Shown one piece after another: positions 1 to 6,261 of a stretch of 6,261 nucleotides of DNA. Made by a program: the position numbers and the translations under genes. The first letter of the stretch is position 1; every line of letters begins with the position of its first letter. The notes under the pieces are model-generated. The model ran no database searches. It was not told the DNA's origin and saw only the letters and a program-made list of their open reading frames with translations. This DNA comes from Bacteroides sp. (GTDB lineage Bacteria > Bacteroidota > Bacteroidia > Bacteroidales > Bacteroidaceae): assembly GCA_030151635.1 (NCBI GenBank), contig JASLDF010000135.1, positions 1 through 6,261 on the forward strand, given 5' to 3'.

Positions 1-373
1 ACTTAACGTATGATTCTTGTTAAGCCATTAATATTACTGTATGATTTAGTTTTTGTCTTGTCTGGCTTGATTCAATAGTACTACACGTGATGTGTAATAG
101 ATAAAGAATTAATCACTCTCTTATTTTATTTCTATGCTAGAAATCATTGACGAAAGTAAAACAAAAGATACCCAACAACAAGAAGATACAATTATATCAC
201 CCTAATATAGTCTAAATTAGGTCTTTGCTTTTCGTTTCCATTACAACAATTACAATCAAGTAAATTCTAATTAATTGATATAGCTTATAGCCTCTTGTAT
301 GGTTTTATGTGTTTTGCACAATTCTAAGGATTTAAGTGCAACAACATTTTGGATTCAAACAAAATCTGTCTTA

Positions 374-910
374 CTAGATAGCCCTTTCTATTAAACTAGC
401 TAGCGATCCATTCGTAGACTTTGAATGCTTTAACACAGTGATAATGGCTTTTTTATTATAAGGTTCTTTACATACAACCGCAATCAAAAACTAGAAATAC
501 AACTTGAATTCCAAGTACGAAAACAACTGTAAGCCACATAAAATAAAAGCTCCAATCTTGCTATTATCATAAGAAAACAGGCGAGCGAAAAGAGAACTAC
601 CAATCCTTTTTTTGCTATTGAATATAGCTAATGAGCCGTCTTTTAAACATGAAGCGTCTGTTATCTCATCTTTAAAGTCATATTGGTTACTCATCAACTA
701 CACACTTAATTTATCCAATTGTAGCGCTAATACTACAATTGAATTTCCCTTTACCGAAGCAACCAATCGCTTTTGGTTAAAACTAACTCCCCTCGTCACC
801 TTGTTTCCAAAATTGGAAGTTTCTAGACTCTATCTCGGAAACAGTAATTGTTTTAAATATACACACCGTCCATCCTTATGCGATTTTATACTATTTATCT
901 TACTTTTCCA
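374..910 (-). pseudogene. Possible decayed coding sequence of unknown function
   Basis: One minus-strand frame runs for 179 codons from 910 to 374 and is interrupted only by TAG codons, at 832-830, 700-698 and 493-491. It ends at TAG 376-374, and TAA bounds it on the upstream side at 913-911. In DNA this AT-rich I would expect roughly four times as many stops. The segments have a protein-like composition, for example 'SFNQKRLVASVKGN' and 'CKEPYNKKAIITVLKH'. I do not recognise a family, and there is no clear start codon or ribosome-binding site. A plus-strand open frame at 612-953 overlaps it, so low stop density on both strands is part of the same signal. It could equally be chance in non-coding DNA. 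The function, if there ever was one, is unknown. Confidence 0.25.
716..741. repeat. Perfect 9-bp inverted repeat (hairpin)
   Basis: CAATTGTAG at 716-724 and CTACAATTG at 733-741 are exact reverse complements around an 8-base spacer. The end of the left arm and most of the spacer also form a small palindrome (TAGCGCTA, 722-729). No run of T follows on either strand, so a simple intrinsic terminator is unlikely. It sits inside the possible decayed frame, just upstream of its internal TTG/ATG codons at 697-692. It may be an operator-like site or a remnant of a mobile element. Confidence 0.5.
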
Positions 911-959
911 TTATACTTTTCTTGACCGTAACACCATTTCAAGACGAGACTGAGTAAAT

Positions 960-997
960 AAAAAAAGCTCCTGGCTATTTCTAACCAAGAGCTTTTA
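960..997 (-). terminator. Rho-independent terminator of the glpT-GDPD-porin operon
   Basis: Read on the minus strand, GCTCTTGG (992-985) pairs with CCAGGAGC (974-967) over 8 bp with one G-T pair, around a 10-base loop. Flanking A/T tracts extend the stem, and a run of T (966-960 on the plus strand, all A) follows immediately. It starts about 40 bases after the porin stop codon. The A-rich left flank and the T's at 993-996 could also give weak termination for plus-strand transcripts. Confidence 0.85.
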
Positions 998-1038
998 AAA
1001 ATAAATCTAATTCTAATAATCCATTCTACTTAAAAAAG

Positions 1039-2382
1039 TTAGAATGCTACCATCACACGTGCTTGCACGGTATGGAAGTCCTTGTCCATTGGATTGTGTA
1101 CATTATCCAATTTGTGATATGTGTAATCGAACATCACTTGTGCATACTTATTAAATGCATAGTTAATACCGAAAGTTGCAGAGTGAACACGGCCACCACC
1201 AACACTTCTTGTTACTGCAGGGTAATCTTTGATTTCACCGTTAGGGTAAAATTTACCTTTACCATACAAGAACACATCGTTGTCCTTGATGTCGTTTAGT
1301 TTCGTGTAGTTATAACGAGCTACAAGCTCTAGTGCACGTCCAGAGTTTCCTTTCAAAACACCGTCTTCATTTGAATATTTATAACCATCGCCAAAGATTT
1401 GGTATCCCATTTCAAGGTATCCACCTCTAAATTGATTTGAGCTAAGAGGGTTACCCGCTTTCCAAGACTCTAAAGTAGTCCAACTCCAAACACCACCCAA
1501 TTGGTTGTGGAATAACGCTTCGTCATCACGATCCTTGGTAATGTATTTGTACGTGTACTCACCTCTAGCAAAGAATTTTGGAGAACGATATAGTGCTTCA
1601 ACACTAACATCGTAAACATTCTTTGCCCATGGAATTTCAGCATTTAAGAAAGTTTCATCGACATCAACATATGTATGCATTGGAGATCTTAGCGCCAATT
1701 GTGTTTTCAACTGACCATCTTCCAAAACGCCTGTATTCAATCTAGAGTAACGACCTGCTACACCCAAATGGAAGGTACGCTCGTTGTTATTAATTGGTCT
1801 AACCAACCATCTCCCACTAACGCTTACACCTTGGAAACCTTTGATTTGGTCGTTGTATTTATTTTCGGCAAAAACACCTTGGTTCCACATAAACATACGG
1901 TCATAATATTTGTACGTAAGACCTAATGAACGATGTGGTTGAAGTGCAACAGCAGAAGCTGCGCGTGTCATAAAGTGATAACTATAGATACTGGTATTAT
2001 TTGCCATACTAGATGGTTCATTGTAGTATCCAAGTTTCAAACTATGAAGACCTTCAAAATACCCTTGATCAAAAGTGTATTTCAAAAAGATATTCTTCTG
2101 TGTAAATTTACCACGACCAAAATCAACATCTACATACGCATACCAGTTTTGGTATTCCATAGAAGTGTGAATACGAGCATCAACAAGTGCCGCACCCGAT
2201 TTTAAGTTGGTAAAATCTGTCTTATAATAAGCCATGTCGGTCATGAAACGACCACCTGCAGCAAATTTAAAGTCCTTATGACTAAATTTCAATGTCGGAT
2301 CAATATCAAAATCCTGTGCTTGCGATGGCGTAGCTGTACCCATCATCAGTAGCAAAAGCGAACCAAATATATATTTCTTCAT
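1039..2382 (-). CDS. Phosphate-selective-type outer membrane porin (OprO/OprP family)
   Basis: This is probably an outer membrane beta-barrel of the Porin_O_P family, about 447 residues, forming a passive channel for phosphate or small phosphorylated solutes. I start it at the ATG at 2382, because the protein then begins with a classic signal peptide: MKKYIF, a hydrophobic run, and a cleavage site after TPSQA near residue 22. An upstream in-frame ATG at 2406 would add eight polar residues and overlap the preceding gene. The mature part is rich in alternating aromatic strands. It carries the family-like stretch 'LGYYNEP' (about 117-123) followed by 'MTRAAS...PHRSLGLTY' (about 138-158), and ends in the terminal Phe typical of barrels. 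It is the last gene of the operon, 13 bp after the diesterase, with a terminator behind it. The family is fairly sure. The substrate is inferred from context; glycerophosphodiesters or phosphate are the likely cargo. Confidence 0.82.
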   Translation of the reverse strand: MKKYIFGSLLLLMMGTATPSQAQDFDIDPTLKFSHKDFKFAAGGRFMTDMAYYKTDFTNLKSGAALVDARIHTSMEYQNWYAYVDVDFGRGKFTQKNIFLKYTFDQGYFEGLHSLKLGYYNEPSSMANNTSIYSYHFMTRAASAVALQPHRSLGLTYKYYDRMFMWNQGVFAENKYNDQIKGFQGVSVSGRWLVRPINNNERTFHLGVAGRYSRLNTGVLEDGQLKTQLALRSPMHTYVDVDETFLNAEIPWAKNVYDVSVEALYRSPKFFARGEYTYKYITKDRDDEALFHNQLGGVWSWTTLESWKAGNPLSSNQFRGGYLEMGYQIFGDGYKYSNEDGVLKGNSGRALELVARYNYTKLNDIKDNDVFLYGKGKFYPNGEIKDYPAVTRSVGGGRVHSATFGINYAFNKYAQVMFDYTYHKLDNVHNPMDKDFHTVQARVMVAF

Positions 2383-2395
2383 AACTTTTTCAATA

Positions 2396-3826
2396 TTATT
2401 TATCATAACCTAATCTATCTAACACTTCTTGTGGATCTGGCACAGTTTGTGCGGCATATTCATTACGTAAACCTTTATCAAGGTAGAAATGAAGCGTCAT
2501 TTCTGTACGGTTTGTAAATGCACCATCCATATAAGGAGGTTGGAATAAATCTTCGCCTTTATTTCCAAAGTTATAATCGCCAAAGTATTTTGCCATTTGG
2601 TCGTGAGAATCGAATGAGTATGGGTGATTTAACATTCCAGAACGCTTAATCAAGAAATCTTGGTATGGTGCGTTTAATTCTGGGTAGTTATTAGGAGCAC
2701 CTGCAATTGATGGTCCTATAATATGCGCTTTATTCTTAACAGCAAGGTTAATGAACGAAGCATATCCCAATGGACTAACGTCTGTAATATCCGTAGCACC
2801 TGTACCTTTCCACAATAACAAACAGATAGGTACTTTACCTTCAAAGACATCAGAAGCACGAATTAAACTTTGAAGAGAGAACGTTTGTAAAATTACCTTA
2901 CCATTGGTATTGACAACATTCACTTTTCCATTTGCATAGAATGGAGCTTTATCCGATTCTGGTTTGGTGATTACGTTCATGTCGTACTCATCTAGGAGGT
3001 TGTAAACACGTTGCTCTAGATCTGATGGATTTAACCAAGACTCTTTAAACTCGATGTAAATACCAGGACGGTCGCCCGAATCTGCATTATCTTTCACGTA
3101 TTTAAAACCATATTTCACCACTTTAGACTCTCCGGCAAGTGTTACTACAGTTTCATCAGTTTTCGTCATTGAACTAACAATACGTTCACCTTGAGCATCG
3201 CGATCTAACTTATAACCACGTGCATACATAATCATATCTTCCAATGCAGAAATGTATTGATGCTGTGATGAGAAGCCCTTACGAGCTTGTTTCATACTTG
3301 AAGGATCAAGGTTAAACCAAGTACCAGCATCTAATTTCATCAACTCTTCGTATGTATAAAAGCTAGTTAAATATGGCACGAAAGAAGCTTTATCTTTCTT
3401 TACCAACTCTTTTGCCTCTACTTCAGTATAACCAATTTTTTGATAATAAGCCTGACGACCACTAGGCAACACCTCGCCATAAAGTGATTCGATGTTGGTG
3501 GTACGTTTCAAGTTATCATCGTGAAGTGCCAAAATTACACCATCTTTCGAAACCTGAATATCAGCTTCAAGGTAATCGGCACCCATGTTTCTAGCCCATC
3601 TATAAGCAGCTTCTGTTTCTTCTGGAGTCCAAAAGGTAGAACCACGATGCGCAATAACTGCGTGACGAGGAACATAGTCTCTCACTTTTTCCATCTCTGG
3701 AGAAAGCTTCTCTATCTTCACGTCGTAAGCATCTTTTTTCTCTTTATTGATTTCTTTGTTTTCACAAGAAATCAACCCTGCCGATAGTAGTAGCAAGGAA
3801 CTACAAGTAAAAAATAGTTTTTTCAT
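2396..3826 (-). CDS. Glycerophosphodiester phosphodiesterase, lipoprotein (GlpQ-like)
   Basis: This enzyme is predicted to hydrolyse glycerophosphodiesters to sn-glycerol 3-phosphate and an alcohol outside the inner membrane. Residues 1-21 are a lipoprotein signal with lipobox LISC, Cys21 being the lipidated residue. The GDPD core is visible in order: AHRG with catalytic His60-Arg61; Pro-Glu at 68-69; metal-binding Glu87 and Asp89 in 'LEADIQ'; catalytic His102-Asp103; 'RTTN' at 108-111; 'YEELMKLDAG' at 159-168; and 'YIEFKE' with Glu259 and Lys261. At 476 residues it is longer than ordinary GDPDs (about 250-350). The extra length includes insertions near 112-156 and 200-252 and a long C-terminal part. 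The usual PENT motif reads PEET. It lies 45 bp after glpT and 13 bp before the porin. The enzyme family is sure. The exact substrate, and whether it faces the periplasm or the cell surface, are not determined. Confidence 0.92.
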   Translation of the reverse strand: MKKLFFTCSSLLLLSAGLISCENKEINKEKKDAYDVKIEKLSPEMEKVRDYVPRHAVIAHRGSTFWTPEETEAAYRWARNMGADYLEADIQVSKDGVILALHDDNLKRTTNIESLYGEVLPSGRQAYYQKIGYTEVEAKELVKKDKASFVPYLTSFYTYEELMKLDAGTWFNLDPSSMKQARKGFSSQHQYISALEDMIMYARGYKLDRDAQGERIVSSMTKTDETVVTLAGESKVVKYGFKYVKDNADSGDRPGIYIEFKESWLNPSDLEQRVYNLLDEYDMNVITKPESDKAPFYANGKVNVVNTNGKVILQTFSLQSLIRASDVFEGKVPICLLLWKGTGATDITDVSPLGYASFINLAVKNKAHIIGPSIAGAPNNYPELNAPYQDFLIKRSGMLNHPYSFDSHDQMAKYFGDYNFGNKGEDLFQPPYMDGAFTNRTEMTLHFYLDKGLRNEYAAQTVPDPQEVLDRLGYDK

Positions 3827-3871
3827 GATATTTTAATTGGTTAATATTATTAGAACAAAGGTTATTCAATA

Positions 3872-5290
3872 TTAGTCGTGTTTCGCTTTCTTAGCCAATT
3901 GAGCTTCCTTCACAGAGATAAAAATCATCAATAATATAGCTGCAAAACAACTTGCTATAATAGCTGCAAAGTAAATACTGTAGCTCTGGTCAATCTTAAT
4001 TAGGTAGCCCAAAAGTGAGTTTGCCAAAATTGCAGTACCAAAGAAATAACCAAAGAAGCCTGTTAGACCTGCAGAAGTACCCGCTGCATTTTTAGGAGAT
4101 AAATCCAATGCTTGGACTCCAATCAACATAATTGGTCCATAAATGAAGAACCCAATACTGATAAGAGCTACGTTATCGACCATTTGGTGACTTGAAGTGA
4201 ATAGACCTGTGAAGGAGTCTACAAGACCACCTTCGCCATTTTTCCAATACACAAGGACCGCCAAAGTAGTTAAACTCATAAACAACACGTTTGTCAAACC
4301 ACGTTTACCTTTAAATAACTTATCACTCATCCATCCACAAATCAATGTTCCAGGAATAGCCGCCATTTCAAAGAAAGCGTAAGCCCAACCCGATTGTTTA
4401 ATGTCGTAACCCTTTACAACTTGAAGATATGTAGGAGCCCAGTCTAACACGCCGTAACGAACCATATAAACGAAGATATTTGAGAAAGCAACAAACCAAA
4501 GAATCTTGTTTGTAAATACATATTTAAAGAAGATTTCTTTTGTTGTTAGCACCTCTTCGTGTTCTTTAGAATAGGTCATAGGGTAATCGTTTCTATGCTC
4601 TTCAATCGTTGGCAAACCACAAGATTGCGGATTATCACGAATCAATAGGTAACTGATTACTGCAATAAGTATGGCAATTGCCGCTGGCAAGTAGAAGAAA
4701 CCGAATTGAGCACTACCCAATTTAGAGTAGCCCATGGTTAACATATACGAGAAACCAAATGAAGTAATTGGACCTAGTGCTGCACCACCAATGTTGTGGG
4801 CTACATTCCAAATTGACATTTTAGTACCACGCTCTTTTACAGAGAACCAGTGTGTCATGACACGGCCACAAGGAGGCCATCCCATACCACCTACCCAACC
4901 AATCAAGAATTGGCAGACACCCATGGTAACAACATTATATAACCCAATACTAGTTCCTGCTAGAATAATTGCTAATGAAGCTAATATCAAACCTAAAGGT
5001 AGGAATTTACGAGCATCAGAGCGGTCCGATATACCCCCCATAATAAACTTAGACAGTCCATATGCAATGGCATTTAAAGACAAAGCAAAACCTAAAGAGG
5101 CTTCGGAAACGCCTAAAGTTTCTGATAAAATTGGCATTGCCAAAGAGAAGTTTTTACGAACGAGGTAAAAAGCCGCATAACCAAAGAATATACCCATAAA
5201 GACTTGTAACCTCATTTTAGGGTAGTCTTTCTCTATTTCAGCCTTCGATTTAAGGGGTTTATGCTCTGGGGGCGTTAAAAAGTTTTTCAT
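3872..5290 (-). CDS. glpT: Glycerol-3-phosphate:phosphate antiporter GlpT
   Basis: This is an inner membrane transporter of the major facilitator superfamily (organophosphate:phosphate antiporter family). It imports sn-glycerol 3-phosphate in exchange for cytoplasmic phosphate. The 472-residue, 12-helix protein matches E. coli GlpT closely as I remember it. 'GIFFGYAAFYLVRKNF' places Arg45 and Lys46 at the same numbers, and His165 is in 'WNVAHNIGG'. Arg278, Asp283 and Glu308 correspond to E. coli Arg269, Asp274 and Glu299. Other family marks are 'DRS' at 89-91, 'GMGWPPCGR' at 135-143, the central-loop 'DNPQSCGLP' at 219-227 and 'CGWMSDK' at 318-324. The loop at about 350-372 is longer than in E. 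coli. It is the first gene of the operon, followed after 45 bp by the diesterase that would make its substrate. The start at 5290 fits the family N-terminus; the upstream ribosome-binding sequence is weak. Confidence 0.95.
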   Translation of the reverse strand: MKNFLTPPEHKPLKSKAEIEKDYPKMRLQVFMGIFFGYAAFYLVRKNFSLAMPILSETLGVSEASLGFALSLNAIAYGLSKFIMGGISDRSDARKFLPLGLILASLAIILAGTSIGLYNVVTMGVCQFLIGWVGGMGWPPCGRVMTHWFSVKERGTKMSIWNVAHNIGGAALGPITSFGFSYMLTMGYSKLGSAQFGFFYLPAAIAILIAVISYLLIRDNPQSCGLPTIEEHRNDYPMTYSKEHEEVLTTKEIFFKYVFTNKILWFVAFSNIFVYMVRYGVLDWAPTYLQVVKGYDIKQSGWAYAFFEMAAIPGTLICGWMSDKLFKGKRGLTNVLFMSLTTLAVLVYWKNGEGGLVDSFTGLFTSSHQMVDNVALISIGFFIYGPIMLIGVQALDLSPKNAAGTSAGLTGFFGYFFGTAILANSLLGYLIKIDQSYSIYFAAIIASCFAAILLMIFISVKEAQLAKKAKHD

Positions 5291-5372
5291 TGTAGTTTCT
5301 TTAAAATCTTTTAATTGTGTAAAAATTCACGTTTTATTCGGCAATATTACTTAATATTTTTGAATAAATACA

Positions 5373-5430
5373 ACATATATAGAAATGTTTCAAAACATAT
5401 AAAGAAACAATACAGCCACATATCGAAACA
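5373..5430. repeat. Three similar ACATAT...GAAA elements upstream of glpT
   Basis: Three related sequences start at 5373 (ACATATATAGAAAT), 5395 (ACATATAAAGAAAC) and 5418 (ACATATCGAAAC), spaced 22 and 23 bp. This is close to two helical turns, so the copies would face the same side of the DNA. The third copy is two bases shorter. They lie about 85-140 bp upstream of the glpT start. A further GAAACA follows at 5434. The DNA is very AT-rich, so part of the similarity may be chance. A role in regulating the operon is inference. Confidence 0.4.
5385..5398. promoter_or_regulatory. Candidate operator palindrome upstream of glpT
   Basis: ATGTTT-CA-AAACAT is a perfect inverted repeat with a 2-base centre, about 95 bp upstream of the glpT start codon. 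It overlaps the first two of the repeated ACATAT elements. Its size and symmetry suit a dimeric helix-turn-helix regulator, but short palindromes are common in AT-rich DNA and no regulator gene lies in the window. Confidence 0.3.
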
Positions 5431-5680
5431 AATGAAACACAAACAGTTTAAATAGAAGTTATCTTTGAAAACAGTTATACTGCTATACAATCTTACACAA
5501 AACAAACACTAACCATTTAATTATAAATAATTTAATTCAAAAACGACATAAATATAGTTACACTCCTAACAATTCATACACGTTAAGGAGAATCTATCAA
5601 TCCGAATAAAATGAAATATAAAACTAACAATATGTTATTTTTACAATATTAACAAATAGAGAGTACAAGGAGTGAACAAA

Positions 5681-5719
5681 ATGAGATTTAACGTAACGTT
5701 TTCTGTTTTATATAGATAA
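5681..5719 (+). CDS. Possible 12-codon leader ORF with a Shine-Dalgarno sequence
   Basis: An AAGGAG at 5667-5672 sits eight bases before an ATG at 5681 that opens a 12-codon frame (MRFNVTFSVLYR) ending in TAA at 5717-5719. This is the best-spaced Shine-Dalgarno sequence I see in the window, while the main genes have none that is clear. The frame contains the 11-bp palindrome at 5690-5700 and ends about 136 bp before the DUF486 gene. It has no known relatives that I recognise and could be chance; a leader-peptide role is speculation. Confidence 0.15.
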   Translation: MRFNVTFSVLYR

Positions 5720-5855
5720 CTCTATACACACATATAATTTCTATACATATCGATTCTTATCCCACAATTATTTATTTCATTTGTAAATATTTTATGCAAA
5801 CCAAATTGAAAAGCATAAAGAATATACTTAATCATTTAATATACAACTTATTCAC

Positions 5856-6224
5856 ATGAAAGCTTTTGCGACTATTGGTCTATTACTTTGCTCCAATGTA
5901 TTTATGACATTTGCATGGTACGGACACCTTAAATTTAAAGAGATGGGATCGTTCGCCCATATGGGTCTTTTCATGATTATACTTATTAGCTGGGGGATTG
6001 CATTCTTTGAGTATTGTTTTCAAGTACCTGCAAACCGCATTGGTTACCTCGAAAACGGTGGACCGTTTAATTTATGGCAATTAAAAGTTATCCAAGAAGT
6101 AATATCATTAAGCGTATTTACTATTTTCACTTTGGTCGTTTTCAAAAACGAAACACTACGTATGAACCACATCATCGGGTTTATATTCTTGATATTGGCA
6201 GTGTATTTTATATTCAAGAAATAG
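5856..6224 (+). CDS. DMT-superfamily membrane protein, DUF486 family
   Basis: This is a small integral membrane protein of 122 residues, the usual length for DUF486, a group related to the drug/metabolite transporter superfamily. Its substrate is unknown to me. Four hydrophobic helices are visible at about 3-21, 35-55, 78-96 and 105-120. The family hallmarks are intact: 'FMTFAWYGHLKFK' at 16-28, 'SWGIAFFEYCFQVPANRIG' at 45-63 and 'QLKVIQEV' at 75-82. The ATG at 5856 gives the standard N-terminus; no Shine-Dalgarno sequence precedes it, only AT-rich DNA. It ends with TAG, unlike the three operon genes, which end in TAA. It is transcribed away from the glpT operon and shares only the intergenic region with it, so no functional link should be assumed. 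Such small DMT proteins probably act as dimers. Confidence 0.92.
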   Translation: MKAFATIGLLLCSNVFMTFAWYGHLKFKEMGSFAHMGLFMIILISWGIAFFEYCFQVPANRIGYLENGGPFNLWQLKVIQEVISLSVFTIFTLVVFKNETLRMNHIIGFIFLILAVYFIFKK

Positions 6225-6261
6225 TTTTTACACCTTATAATATAGGGAGTGCTGGATTAAA

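Larger units (their letters stand above)
1..959. other. AT-rich region without a recognisable intact gene
   Basis: This stretch lies beyond the terminator of the porin operon and I recognise no intact gene, tRNA or insertion sequence in it. The longest open frames are a plus-strand one at 612-953 (113 codons) and a minus-strand one at 491-697 (68 codons, opening at TTG). They overlap on opposite strands, resemble no family I know, and lack a convincing ribosome-binding context. The plus frame also runs almost into the operon terminator. Several short inverted repeats occur: 201-221 (6-bp arms), 716-741 (9-bp arms) and 805-818 (6-bp arms). Parts of the region may be a decayed gene, listed separately. 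Anything at the left edge may belong to a locus outside the window. Confidence 0.6.
5291..5855. other. Divergent intergenic region between glpT and the DUF486 gene
   Basis: These 565 bp are strongly AT-rich and must carry the promoters for the glpT operon (leftward) and the DUF486 gene (rightward). I searched for the Bacteroidota promoter pattern (TTTG, then TAnnTTTG) on both strands and found no exact match, so I name no promoter. The glpT side holds a palindrome at 5385-5398 and three ACATAT...GAAA elements. The DUF486 side holds an 11-bp palindrome at 5690-5700 (AACGT-A-ACGTT). Two AAGGAG sequences occur on the plus strand (5585-5590 and 5667-5672), the second correctly spaced before a 12-codon open frame. 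No tRNA or longer gene is visible. Confidence 0.7.

Noticed and set aside
134..205. 23-codon plus-strand frame (MLEIIDESKTKDTQQQEDTIISP) with protein-like composition
   Set aside because: Too short to support, with no ribosome-binding site, and an in-frame TAA lies only 21 bases upstream of its ATG. No domain is recognisable.
201..221. Inverted repeat CCTAAT...ATTAGG followed by a T-rich stretch on the plus strand, resembling a terminator
   Set aside because: The stem is only 6 bp and AT-rich, the T-run is broken, and no plus-strand gene precedes it.
2383..2406. Upstream ATG for the porin overlapping the diesterase stop codon by 11 bp
   Set aside because: It adds eight polar residues before a standard signal peptide; the ATG at 2382 gives a normal N-terminus.
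4734..5168. 144-codon open frame on the plus strand opposite glpT
   Set aside because: It is antisense to a strongly supported glpT. It is proline- and lysine-rich with no domain, and is a shadow of the real gene.
5418..5753. ACATATCGA present on both sides of the divergent intergenic region (5418 and 5745)
   Set aside because: A shared 9-mer is expected by chance in 565 bp of such AT-rich DNA, so shared regulation is not supported.
5291..5855. Bacteroidota-type promoter (TTTG and TAnnTTTG) for glpT or the DUF486 gene
   Set aside because: Only near matches with wrong spacing were found on either strand, so no promoter is called.

Overview
The window looks like a chromosomal segment of a Bacteroidota bacterium. 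The DNA is AT-rich and Shine-Dalgarno sequences before the main genes are weak or absent. It encodes an OprO/OprP-type porin, a glycerophosphodiesterase-like lipoprotein with a 'C-E-N-K-E' mature start, and a small DUF486 membrane protein. I cannot place it below phylum level from sequence alone.

Layout. Positions 1-959 contain no convincing intact gene. This stretch holds a possible decayed reading frame on the minus strand (about 374-910) and two short inverted repeats. A rho-independent terminator at 960-997 closes a minus-strand operon of three genes, transcribed right to left: glpT (5290-3872), a glycerophosphodiester phosphodiesterase lipoprotein (3826-2396) and a phosphate-selective-type porin (2382-1039). 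The gaps between these genes are 45 bp and 13 bp. Positions 5291-5855 form a 565-bp divergent intergenic region, very AT-rich, with a candidate operator palindrome and repeated ACATAT...GAAA elements on the glpT side. On the plus strand, 5856-6224 encodes a small four-helix DMT-superfamily protein (DUF486), complete within the window.

How the genes fit together. The operon reads as a scavenging route through the whole envelope. The porin would admit phosphorylated solutes across the outer membrane. The lipoprotein diesterase would hydrolyse glycerophosphodiesters (deacylated phospholipid head groups) to sn-glycerol 3-phosphate plus an alcohol. GlpT would import the glycerol 3-phosphate across the inner membrane in exchange for phosphate. 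The individual family calls are strong for GlpT, GDPD and DUF486 and good for the porin. The joint pathway is inferred from gene order. The DUF486 gene is divergent and shows no functional link to the operon.

Nothing here amounts to a clearly new system. The most notable points are the compact three-layer glycerophosphodiester operon, the unusual insertion-bearing GDPD, the repeated elements upstream of glpT, and the decayed frame downstream of the terminator.
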